NCBI RefSeq assembly: GCF_028554725.1
Contig: NC_071671.1
Span: forward strand, 61,677,001-61,741,000
Length of the DNA stretch: 64,000 nt
Direction of reading: 5' to 3'
DNA from: Zeugodacus cucurbitae
Lineage: Eukaryota > Arthropoda > Insecta > Diptera > Tephritidae
Both the position numbers and the translations under genes were made by a program. Each line of letters begins with the position of its first letter. Positions within the stretch are counted from its first letter, which is position 1. Below are positions 11,916 through 20,881 of this stretch, piece after piece. The notes under the pieces are model-generated. The model saw nothing but the letters and a program-made list of their open reading frames with translations. It made no database searches and was not told the DNA's origin.

Positions 11916-12887
11916 ATGCAGCTAAGTGAGATTTGTTGTCTTGTGATATGGCTGGGGGTAAGCAAATGGAGTTAAGAGGTTTACTAATACGGTTTCATTG
12001 CTTGAGTGTTCTTGTTTTAGCTTTTCGCCAGAATATTTGGAGACACGACAGTTGGTGATATTGAGACGCTTGATGAGGAACAATGCAGCAAACCGGTAGA
12101 GTTTTTTTTTAAATTATAAATCAACTTTGATTGACAAATAATTTGTGGTTTATTTTTTAATAATTTGTGTTACTATTTCTCTAACAGCGCAAAGGCTGTT
12201 GCGAAGATATTAATATGTTCATGGATAACGAAACAATAGCTTGCGTGTACATGTTTCAGGAATTATTTTCTACTTCTCCGGGGGAAGAAAGAACTCTTAG
12301 TAAAAGTATTGGTGCTTTATCGGTAAATTATTAAATACTTTTAAAACAAAAAGATTTGCATATTTAGTTATTTTCTTGTATACCGGAATAGTGTGTAATC
12401 AAATGCGTTTATAAAAAGCGGAACTATTTGGTCGAAGGCGATGAGGATATTAATATGCAAGGAGTGAAGGAGCATGTAGAGAAACTTTATGCAGGTCGTC
12501 CCAAAGAGCAGCAATATTATATTGAAGTATTTGAGTTTTGTCGCAAAGATGGTAAGAAAGCAGGTTGTATTCGTATAAGTGACAATTTTTTTCCTTGCAG
12601 CTTTTTTCTTAAAATTTTTTTTTTCAAACGTTAAACAATAATTCTCATACAATGAAATAACTTGTTCTTTCAGCTTGGACAACATTAACAAAGACTGCAA
12701 ATCTTATTATGTTTTAGTCAACGCTTGTCGAATGAGGGATCATACGATGAAAACTTGTCCATACTTTATGTGGGCGGCGAAGAACCGAACGTCAGCAGCA
12801 CAAAAATGTAAAGCTGCAAAGGACCAATGTTATAAAATCGATGATTTAACACCACCGGAGGCAAAGGAGCTTACACTTGATTTGTAA
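11916..12887 (+). CDS. Plus-C odorant-binding protein, tandem copy 1; last exon has a frame lesion
   Basis: Five exons by homology with the two sister genes: 11,916-11,957, 12,021-12,095, 12,188-12,322, 12,392-12,551 and a last exon ending at 12,887. Exons 1-2 give a signal peptide (MQLSEICCLVIWLG, then LFARIFG). Later features are EEQC, KGCC, CVIKC, AGRPKEQQYY and TCPYFMW. If read through, 12 Plus-C cysteines are present. Oddity: the canonical acceptor TTTCAG at 12,671-12,673 puts exon 5 out of frame and hits a stop after about 14 codons, because 19 nt present in copy 2 are missing. An AG at 12,692-12,693 would restore the frame (201 residues) at the cost of a 13-residue loop. The CC-x-x-P proline is also absent (CCEDI). 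It is therefore either a gene with a shifted acceptor or a young pseudogene. Confidence 0.8.
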
Positions 12888-12918
12888 TTTGTTTTTTGCT
12901 TGCTCTCCTAAAATGGTA

Positions 12919-12924
12919 AATAAA
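12919..12924 (+). other. Poly(A) signal of OBP copy 1
   Basis: AATAAA about 32 bp after the stop codon, in a context (TAAATAAAGAGAA) shared with the sister genes at 18.4 and 21.9 kb. Confidence 0.7.
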
Positions 12925-13039
12925 GAGAAGATCTATTCTAATTTTTGGAGTTATAGTAGTTTGTTTGTTTTATACATAGTGAAGGTCTTCACTCAAAATT
13001 TTCACCTCTACTCTAAATCGACCACTGTGTTATATAGTA

Positions 13040-13984
13040 AAGGGTGATTTTTTAAGAGCTTGATAACTTTTTAAAAAAAAAAAACGCATAAAATTTGCAA
13101 AATCTCATCGGTTCTTTATTTGAAACGTTAGATTGGTTCATGACATTTACTTTTTGAAGATAATTTCATTTAAATGTTGACCGCGGCTGCATCTTAGGTG
13201 GTCCATTCGGAAAGTCCAATTTTGGGCAACTTTTTCGAGCATTTCGGCCGGAATAGCCCGAATTTCTTCGGAAATGTTGTCTTCCAAAGCTGGAATAGTT
13301 GCTGGCTTATTTCTGTAGACTTTAGACTTGACGTAGCCCCACAAAAAATAGTCTAAAGGCGTTAAATCGCATGATCTTGGTGGCCAACTTACGGGTCCAT
13401 TTCTTGAGATGAATTGTTCTCCGAAGTTTTCCCTCAAAATGGCCATAGAATCGCGAGCTGTGTGGCATGTAGCGCCATCTTGTTGAAACCACATGTCAAC
13501 CAAGTTCAGTTCTTCCATTTTTGGCAACAAAAAGTTTGTTAGCATCGAACGATAGCGATCGCCATTCACCGTAACGTTGCGTCCAACAGCATCTTTGAAA
13601 AAATACGGTCCAATGATTCCACCAGCGTACAAACCACACCAAACAGTGCATTTTTCGGGATGCATGGGCAGTTCTTGAACGGCTTCTGGTTGCTCTTCAC
13701 CCCAAATGCGGCAATTTTGCTTATTTACGTAGCCATTCAACCAGAAATGAGCCTCATCGCTGAACAAAATTTGTCGATAAAAAAGCGGATTTTCACATTT
13801 CGAACCGAACACTGATTTTGGTAATAAAATTCAATGATTTGCAAGCGTTGCTCGTTAGTAAGTCTATTCATGATGAAATGTCAAAGCATACTGAGCATCT
13901 TTCTCTTTGACACCATGTCTGAAATCCCACGTGATCTGTCAAATACTAATGCATGAAAATCCTAACCTCAAAAAAATCACCCGT
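13040..13984 (-). mobile_element. Rosa-type mariner (DD41D), internally deleted
   Basis: 945-bp element with terminal inverted repeats AAGGGTGATTTTTT at the left end and the complement of ATCACCCGT at the right, each followed by the TA dinucleotide expected for mariner target duplication (13,038-13,039 and 13,985-13,986). It contains the C-terminal two thirds of a transposase on the minus strand. The region between the N-terminal QNQCSVR and the segment just before the first catalytic Asp is missing (a few hundred bases, judged from usual family length). It lies about 115 bp beyond the poly(A) signal of OBP copy 1. Confidence 0.85.
13147..13812 (-). pseudogene. Mariner transposase fragment, array unit 1
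   Basis: 221-codon frame covering the catalytic domain of a DD41D mariner transposase. The first Asp is in ILFSDEAHFWLNG, the second in WFQQDGATCHTA and the third in SCDLTPLDYFLWG, with 41 residues between the last two. The N-terminal helix-turn-helix start (MNRLTNEQRLQIIEFYYQ) is present upstream on the same strand at about 13,801-13,872 but out of frame after an internal deletion. Without a DNA-binding domain it should be inactive. It has the Cys variant (HLRCSRGQ) that the other two units lack. Confidence 0.9.
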
Positions 13985-14338
13985 TATATATGTTCGTTGA
14001 ATTTATCCAAACATGTTTTCGGTTTTAACTAATGTCCTTAGAAACCTAATTGCCGTCAGTTAAAGAATATATAATTGTTACTGGTATCCCTGATGGTACA
14101 GATATATTAAATTAGAGTACTAGTATGTGATCGGTTTTCAGGTTTTGCGCACTGCATTCCCGAAAATCTTTAAATACGTCACTACTAGCTTTGTTGCCTT
14201 GATTTTTTAGGAACGTAAATAGATCGAGATCTTTGGTATATTTGACTATCTAAAGCACATCTAACATCTAAAGCATATTGTAAGTTGAGTCTTATCTCAT
14301 CGGTTCTTTATTTGAAACGTTAGATTGGTTCATGACAT

Positions 14339-15004
14339 TTACTTTTTGAAGATAATTTCATTTAAATGTTGACCGCGGCTGCGTCTTAGGTGGTCCATTC
14401 GGAAAGTCCAATTTTGGGCAACTTTTTCGAGCATTTCGGCCGGAATAGCCCGAATTTCTTCGGAAATGTTGTCTTCCAAAGCTGGAATAGTTGCTGGCTT
14501 ATTTCTGTAGACTTTAGACTTGACGTAGCCCCACAAAAAATAGTCTAAAGGCGTTAAATCGCATGATCTTGGTGGCCAACTTACGGGTCCATTTCTTGAG
14601 ATGAATTGTTCTCCGAAGTTTTCCCTCAAAATGGCCATAGAATCGCGAGCTGTGTGGCATGTAGCGCCATCTTGTTGAAACCACATGTCAACCAAGTTCA
14701 GTTCTTCCATTTTTGGCAACAAAAAGTTTGTTAGCATCGAACGATAGCGATCGCCATTCACCGTAACGTTGCGTCCAACAGCATCTTTGAAAAAATACGG
14801 TCCAATGATTCCACCAGCGTACAAACCACACCAAACAGTGCATTTTTCGGGATGCATGGGCAGTTCTTGAACGGCTTCTGGTTGCTCTTCACCCCAAATG
14901 CGGCAATTTTGCTTATTTACGTAGCCATTCAACCAGAAATGAGCCTCATCGCTGAACAAAATTTGTCGATAAAAAAGCGGATTTTCACATTTCGAACCGA
15001 ACAC
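14339..15004 (-). pseudogene. Mariner transposase fragment, array unit 2
   Basis: Same 221-codon DD41D catalytic fragment as unit 1, with Arg in HLRRSRGQ. It has the same internal deletion junction and the same out-of-frame N-terminal piece upstream. This unit has no left terminal inverted repeat, so the element could not be excised as a normal mariner. Confidence 0.9.
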
Positions 15005-15530
15005 TGATTTTGGTAATAAAATTCAATGATTTGCAAGCGTTGCTCGTTAGTAAGTCTATTCATGATGAAATGTCAAAGCATACTGAGCATCTTTCTCTTT
15101 GACACCATGTCTGAAATCCCACGTGATCTGTCAAATACTAATGCATGAAAATCCTAACCTCAAAAAAATCACCCGTTATATATGTTCGTTGAATTTATCC
15201 AAACATGTTTTCGGTTTTAACTAATGTCCTTAGAAACCTAATTGCCGTCAGTTAAAGAATATATAATTGTTACTGGTATCCCTGATGGTACAGATATATT
15301 AAATTAGAGTACTAGTATGTGATCGGTTTTCAGGTTTTGCGCACTGCATTCCCGAAAATCTTTAAATACGTCACTACTAGCTTTGTTGCCTTGATTTTTT
15401 AGGAACGTAAATAGATCGAGATCTTTGGTATATTTGACTATCTAAAGCACATCTAACATCTAAAGCATATTGTAAGTTGAGTCTTATCTCATCGGTTCTT
15501 TATTTGAAACGTTAGATTGGTTCATGACAT

Positions 15531-16253
15531 TTACTTTTTGAAGATAATTTCATTTAAATGTTGACCGCGGCTGCGTCTTAGGTGGTCCATTCGGAAAGTC
15601 CAATTTTGGGCAACTTTTTCGAGCATTTCGGCCGGAATAGCCCGAATTTCTTCGGAAATGTTGTCTTCCAAAGCTGGAATAGTTGCTGGCTTATTTCTGT
15701 AGACTTTAGACTTGACGTAGCCCCACAAAAAATAGTCTAAAGGCGTTAAATCGCATGATCTTGGTGGCCAACTTACGGGTCCATTTCTTGAGATGAATTG
15801 TTCTCCGAAGTTTTCCCTCAAAATGGCCATAGAATCGCGAGCTGTGTGGCATGTAGCGCCATCTTGTTGAAACCACATGTCAACCAAGTTCAGTTCTTCC
15901 ATTTTTGGCAACAAAAAGTTTGTTAGCATCGAACGATAGCGATCGCCATTCACCGTAACGTTGCGTCCAACAGCATCTTTGAAAAAATACGGTCCAATGA
16001 TTCCACCAGCGTACAAACCACACCAAACAGTGCATTTTTCGGGATGCATGGGCAGTTCTTGAACGGCTTCTGGTTGCTCTTCACCCCAAATGCGGCAATT
16101 TTGCTTATTTACGTAGCCATTCAACCAGAAATGAGCCTCATCGCTGAACAAAATTTGTCGATTTGTCGATTTTTCGATTTGTCGAACCGAACACTGATTT
16201 TGGTAATAAAATTCAATGATTTGCAAGCGTTGCTCGTTAGTAAGTCTATTCAT
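15531..16253 (-). pseudogene. Mariner transposase internal-deletion fusion, array unit 3
   Basis: 240-codon continuous frame. The N-terminal MNRLTNEQRLQIIEFYYQ is joined in frame to RQILFSDEAHFWLNG and the rest of the DD41D domain. The join differs from units 1 and 2: on the coding strand it reads as four near-perfect CGACAAAT 8-mers replacing the ENPLFY-encoding segment, and it is 2 bp shorter, which restores phase. The protein still lacks most of the DNA-binding region. A short truncated protein is possible in principle, but a functional transposase is not expected. Confidence 0.88.
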
Positions 16254-16779
16254 GATGAAATGTCAAAGCATACTGAGCATCTTTCTCTTTGACACCATGT
16301 CTGAAATCCCACGTGATCTGTCAAATACTAATGCATGAAAATCCTAACCTCAAAAAAATCACCCGTTATATATGTTCGTTGAATTTATCCAAACATGTTT
16401 TCGGTTTTAACTAATGTCCTTAGAAACCTAATTGCCGTCAGTTAAAGAATATATAATTGTTACTGGTATCCCTGATGGTACAGATATATTAAATTAGAGT
16501 ACTAGTATGTGATCGGTTTTCAGGTTTTGCGCACTGCATTCCCGAAAATCTTTAAATACGTCACTACTAGCTTTGTTGCCTTGATTTTTTAGGAACGTAA
16601 ATAGATCGAGATCTTTGGTATATTTGACTATCTAAAGCACATCTAACATCTAAAGCATATTGTAAGTTGAGTCTTATTTTAAAGCGAGTTGGACAAAAAT
16701 AAAAGTGAAAACCTCAGGTTGTCTTTAGTACAGCTCCTTTTTCTAAGCAATTCTTAATATGTCTTTATTTGTAATTATC

Positions 16780-17050
16780 ATTATTGTTAGCAGTAGATTT
16801 ATCGCTCCGCAGCGTAATATCTTTCAGAGAAGTGCCAATTAAATCCAATAGTAGGGCAATGCTAGCCTTGAGCTCACTGACTGTGTTCTAGTTAAAGAAT
16901 GCCTACCCTTATCGAAATGCTTCACAATTTCTGATGCTTGAGTGCCTGGCCTCAGTGGGATTGCAGGAAGGATCAGGCCGTCAGTCTGACTAAATGACTT
17001 GTATGCCAGTTTTGACATCCGGATAGCGGAACTAGCAGAAATAGAAGGAA
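16780..17050 (+). mobile_element. Fossil of a non-LTR retrotransposon RNase H domain
   Basis: Decayed sequence homologous to the better-preserved fossil at 19.84-20.44 kb. The block GTGCCTGGCCTCAGTGGGAT corresponds to the VPGHSGI motif of non-LTR RNase H. The preceding sequence TCCAATAGTAGGGCAATGCT aligns with the other fossil's SNSSAAML-like stretch. Frames are broken. It occupies the same place upstream of OBP copy 2 as the other does upstream of copy 3, so it was carried along in the duplication. Confidence 0.6.
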
Positions 17051-17249
17051 ATAATAAAAATTTAGCTGCACTAATAATTTGTCGGCGCAGACTATATAGT
17101 TTATGGTGATATTTCTCATATTAGATTTTAGGCTTTTAGGCAAAAAATTGCTTTAGAAATTTGCTAATATGACTCCGAATTCATATTGATTGCATAAAAT
17201 ATGAGTAAAAATTAAACTAGTGAAGATTCTTATCAAGATCAAATTTAGA

Positions 17250-17427
17250 TCAATATTTAATTGATTTAATTAATGGCTCAATTACATTAATAGCGTTCAA
17301 GCATCAGCAGTGACATGTACATTTAAAGCGCATTAGCAGAAAACTATTTAATTTTAACCATAAAATCTAGGGACACAGTTGTTGTGGCCAGAGTGTGACC
17401 ACCAATCATAACGGAAAGTGCTAAACT
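17250..17427 (+). promoter_or_regulatory. Conserved upstream region of plus-strand OBP gene 2
   Basis: Matches the upstream regions of the sister genes (TTAAAGCGCATTAGCAGAAAA, CCATAAAATC, CATAACGGAAAGTGCTAAAC before ATG). About 22 bp including ATCATTGGCAGAAAAGAGTG, present in copies 1 and 3, are missing here, which may alter expression. Confidence 0.5.
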
Positions 17428-18425
17428 ATGCAGCTAAGTGAGATTTGGTGTCTTTTGATATGGCTGGGGGTAGGCAAATTTACTAAAGATGTTTACAGTT
17501 TCATTATTTGAGTGGTTTTATTTAGCTTTCCGGCAGAACATTTGGTGACACGACAGTTGGTGATATTGAGACGCTTGATGAGGAACAATGCAGCAAAGCG
17601 GTATAGTTTTTGAAATTTAGAAATCAACTTTGATTGACATATTATTATGGTTTATTGTTTAACTTTTTGTGTTACTAATTCTCTAAGTTGTGAATTACAG
17701 CGCAAAGGTTGCTGTGAAGATCCTGATCTATTCCCGGATTATCTAACTATGGAGTGCATGGACAAGTTTATGGATCAAAAGTCTCCGGTTGAAGAAATGA
17801 CTCTTGCTATAAGTATTGATTCGTTATCGGTAAATTTATTGAAATTTTATATTAAAAAAAGTTTTTAATATTCATTATATTTTTTGCTTTTTCTGGAATA
17901 GTGTGTTTTCAAATGCATTTATAAAAAGCTGAACTTTTTGGTCGAAGGCGACGAGGATATTAACATGCAAGAAGTGAAGGAGCATGTAAATAAATTTTAT
18001 GCAGGTCGTCCCAAAGAACAGCAATATCATATTGAAGTGTTTGAGTTTTGTCGCAAACATGGTGTGTCAGCAAGCTGTATTCAAATAAGTCACATTGTTT
18101 TTCCTTTGCAGCTATTTTTCCTGACTATTTTTTTAAACGTAAAACACAAATTTCTTATATATTGAAATAACTTGGTCTTTCAGCTTTTAAAACGTATACT
18201 CAGATTAATATAAACAACAAAGACTGCAAATCATATTATCTCTTCGTTAATGCATGTCGAATGTCGTATCATATGATGAAAACTTGTCCATACTTTATGT
18301 GGGCGGCTAAGGACGGAACGCCAGCAGCGCAAGAATGTAAATCAGCAAAGGAACAATGTTATAAAATCGATGGTTTAACACCATCGGAGAATTTAAGTTA
18401 TAGATTTGCTCTCTTAAAACAGTAA
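17428..18425 (+). CDS. Plus-C odorant-binding protein, tandem copy 2
   Basis: Five exons: 17,428-17,469, 17,526-17,600, 17,701-17,829, 17,902-18,061 and 18,184-18,425. They give 648 nt, a closed frame and 215 residues. The signal peptide spans exons 1-2 (MQLSEIWCLLIWLG, then LSGRTFG). The 12 Plus-C cysteines are EEQC, KGCC, MEC, CVFKC, EFC, DC, AC, TC, EC and EQC, and the CC-x-x-P proline is present (CCEDPDLFP). All introns are short with GT-AG ends. The C-terminus differs from the sisters: after LTPSE a deletion shifts the frame past the old stop, and it reads GCTCTCTTAAAACAG, equivalent to 3' UTR in the sisters, stopping inside the poly(A) signal. Predicted to be a secreted carrier of small hydrophobic molecules; ligand unknown. 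It looks intact. Confidence 0.9.
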
Positions 18426-18430
18426 ATAAA
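18425..18430 (+). other. Poly(A) signal of OBP copy 2
   Basis: AATAAA whose first base is the last base of the TAA stop codon; same AATAAAGAGAA context as the sister genes. Confidence 0.65.
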
Positions 18431-19190
18431 GAGAATTGGCTGGAATCGGGAAACTATATTTTTTCTTCCTAGGGTCTATATTATAGTCGAAAGGTGAAAT
18501 TGAAAGCTTATTTACGAAACTTATAAGAAATTAGCAAATTCTGAAAGTTTCAATCAATTTTTTATACAAATATATTTTTTTTTATATTTTCGAGCTTATA
18601 GTTTTCACCTTTATGGGTCAGTTTAAGACAATTATCAATATAGGACACAGCTACACCAGCTCTGAGCTTTCTTATAAAAGAATACGCATTTTCCACTTGA
18701 TTACATATTTTTGTAATTGTAACTACTGTAATAAAACAATCACCAATAGTAGAATTCGTAGACACTTACTCACTGCTAAAGCAATATTTTGCACTCTTTT
18801 TCTGATCTATGTGACAGTTAAATTGCAATATCTAACTCAGTTCCCATTTCTCTGATTTTTTAGAAATTGTACCAATTTTGAATTCAACATTATATAATTT
18901 TCATTCTGAGAATTATGTCAACCTAAGGCACAACTAGTAGTCTCGTATTGTGGTGAAGCTCATGAAGGACTCTGCGCAGATTTGATTTTTCTCATAGTAG
19001 AATTCAGCTTATACCGAGAAAAGTCGATTGTGAACATAAACATTACTTGATTATATAAAAAAAAATAAACATAATAAATGAACTTCCTATAATTTAACCG
19101 GGTCTTTGATTTTCCTAATTTAATTTGGTACATTTTACTACTAATTTTTCAATTGGCTACCATTATTTTATATTTTTAATGCTGATCTCA
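18431..19190. other. Intergenic spacer within OBP cluster
   Basis: AT-rich, with overlapping short ORFs on both strands (18,562-18,855) that have no family resemblance. I see no match to the other duplication units, so it appears specific to this spacer. Confidence 0.4.
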
Positions 19191-19412
19191 TTTAAATTGT
19201 GATTTCAGTGATTTAATTAATTGCTCAATTTAATTGCTAATTAAATGTGTAGTATTCATTACCAGTACTAGTATATTTAAAGCTCATCAGCAGAATCATA
19301 ATTAAATTTTTTCAATAGTTTTTCTATTCTTAGCAGAAGAGACTGTGTCCTAGCAGTTGTTGCGGCCAGGGTGCGATCACCATTCATAACGGAAAGTGCT
19401 AAACTTGGTTTG
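19191..19412 (+). pseudogene. Ghost OBP copy: promoter without coding region
   Basis: This stretch aligns with the upstream regions of the three plus-strand OBP genes. Shared blocks are TATATTTAAAGCTCATCAGCAG, an AGCAGAAGAG block, GTTGTTGCGGCCAGGGTG, and CATAACGGAAAGTGCTAAAC. Exactly where the others continue with ATGCAG, this copy reads TTGGTTTGTACTTTGG and passes straight into sequence resembling the 3' flank of OBP copy 1 (TTCACTTTTACTCAAAAT, TTTGTTTTATACAT). All five exons are absent. It is best explained as a deletion or unequal exchange that removed a fourth tandem gene. Confidence 0.7.
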
Positions 19413-19839
19413 TACTTTGGTTGTAGACCAAATATTCACTTTTACTCAAAATCAACAACCACGTAATATGTATTTTTTTGTTTTATACATGAATTTTTAA
19501 TTTTTTCTTGATACTATCCCTACTTATTTCAGTTTCGATAATTTGTTTTATTAATAATATTCTTCGAAGCCTGAATTTATTTTTTAGTTAGTTGAAGAAT
19601 CTGTAATAGTAAATGGTATTGCCGATAGCACAGATATACTAAACTATAGTAATAGCTGAGTTTCTACACACTGCTTTTCCCGAAAATCTTTAAATTCTTC
19701 ACAACTATTTTTGTTGTCTTGATTTTTTCGGAACGCTCTATATCTTTCAATTGGATTGAAATATTTGGTATCTTATACCAAAGCTGTTCGGACTCAAAAA
19801 ACAGTTAAAACCTTAGTTGTCTGAAGAACAGCTCCTTTT

Positions 19840-20440
19840 TCAAATCCACCCGGAAGCTCCGTAGCAGATTATCTTTCAGGAAAGTGACAATCTAATCTAA
19901 TAGTAGTGCGGCGATGCTAGCATTGAGCTAACTGACTGTACTCTCGAGACTAGTAAAATAATGCCTATCCACACTATTGGTGGTATCGAGGTCTTTATAA
20001 TTTCTGTAGTTTTGGTGCCTGGCCACAGTGGCATTGCAGGAAGCATTAGTCATGTAGTCTTACCTACGATAGATCACCGTAGGCTTATTTTGATTTACTA
20101 CTGGATGGTTGGGTCTAGGGAGTCCATCTCTCTCAATAAATTTCATATTTCACTAGTTGTTAGAGCTCTAGCTGTACCATTGGTATTCAAACGTTGAAAA
20201 TAAACTATTTGTCGGACGCCAGCTGTAGAGGTTGCTTTGTGGAACCATCTCAACACTTCCTTTTGGACTGCCCACTATTAGAGAAATCGAGGTTAAAATG
20301 TCTTTGATTTCACTTTTTCGACATTTTCTCGAAATAGCGGAAGTATATGTAAATATGCTATGTCGATTTCTAATATGTTCAGCGCACTTTGTCGAAACTG
20401 TATATCTAATCTAAAAGTATTATTTCAGTTTCATTAAGGA
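19840..20440 (+). mobile_element. Non-LTR retrotransposon 3' fossil (RNase H and zinc-knuckle tail)
   Basis: Readable remnants in shifting frames. VLVPGHSGIAGS (about 20,009-20,044) is the conserved RNase H motif of I/R1/LOA-type elements. ASCRGCFVEPSQHFLLDCPL (about 20,220-20,279) is the CxxC..H..C tail that follows RNase H in such ORF2 proteins. Frameshifts and stops break it throughout. A more decayed relative occurs at 16.78-17.05 kb at the equivalent place in the tandem OBP unit, so the insertion predates the duplication. Confidence 0.7.
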
Positions 20441-20689
20441 CTGTCTTATATAGTCTACGTGTGTGTCCCCTCTTGTGGTGATCAGCCAAAGGGCTTTCCT
20501 ACCCTCATTCCATAATAATTTGTCGGTGTAGACAATATACTTTATGATGATCTTTCTCATTTTAGATTTTAGGCTATTCAGAAAATGGTCGTTTAGTAAT
20601 TAGCTATTATTATACCGAATTGATTACATAAAATAAAAACAGAAATTAAACTAGTTAAATTTTTTGATGCTATCCGTTAGATCAAGACT

Positions 20690-20881
20690 TCAATAATTTA
20701 TTTAATAGCTCAATTAAATTAATAGCATTCACACACCAGCACTAGTAAATGGAAAGCTCATTAGCAGAAAAATATGAAAATCTTTCCATAAAGTATATAT
20801 ATCATTGGCAGAAAAGAGTGCTACGGAGACGGTTGTTGCAGCTAGGGTGTGACCACCAATCATAACGCAAAGTGCTAAACT
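20690..20881 (+). promoter_or_regulatory. Conserved upstream region of plus-strand OBP gene 3
   Basis: Shares ATTAATAGCATTCA, AAAGCTCATTAGCAGAAAA, CCATAAAGTAT, ATCATTGGCAGAAAAGAGTG and a proximal block ending CATAACGCAAAGTGCTAAAC with the other copies. The start codon follows directly. A stretch TATATATATC just after the CCATAAAG block may serve as a TATA element. Confidence 0.5.

Larger units (their letters stand above)
13102..16676. repeat. Three-unit tandem array of ~1,192 bp carrying mariner plus flank
   Basis: Units run about 13,102-14,293, 14,294-15,485 and 15,486-16,675. Each holds the mariner from about 62 bp inside its left end to its right terminus, then about 309 bp of neighbouring OBP-unit intergenic DNA ending TGAGTCTT. 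Corresponding ORFs are spaced exactly 1,192 bp apart. Units 1 and 2 appear identical apart from one base (Cys versus Arg codon). Unit 3 differs only at the mariner deletion junction and is 2 bp shorter. Only unit 1 has the left inverted repeat, so units 2 and 3 arose by tandem duplication, not by new insertions. Confidence 0.95.

Noticed and set aside
12368..12700. 110-codon minus-strand ORF
   Set aside because: Antisense to exons 4-5 of OBP copy 1; a similar shadow occurs opposite copy 2 at 17,875-18,060.
14294..16676. Two further independent mariner insertions
   Set aside because: Identical flanks, exact spacing and missing left inverted repeats show that they are tandem copies of one insertion.
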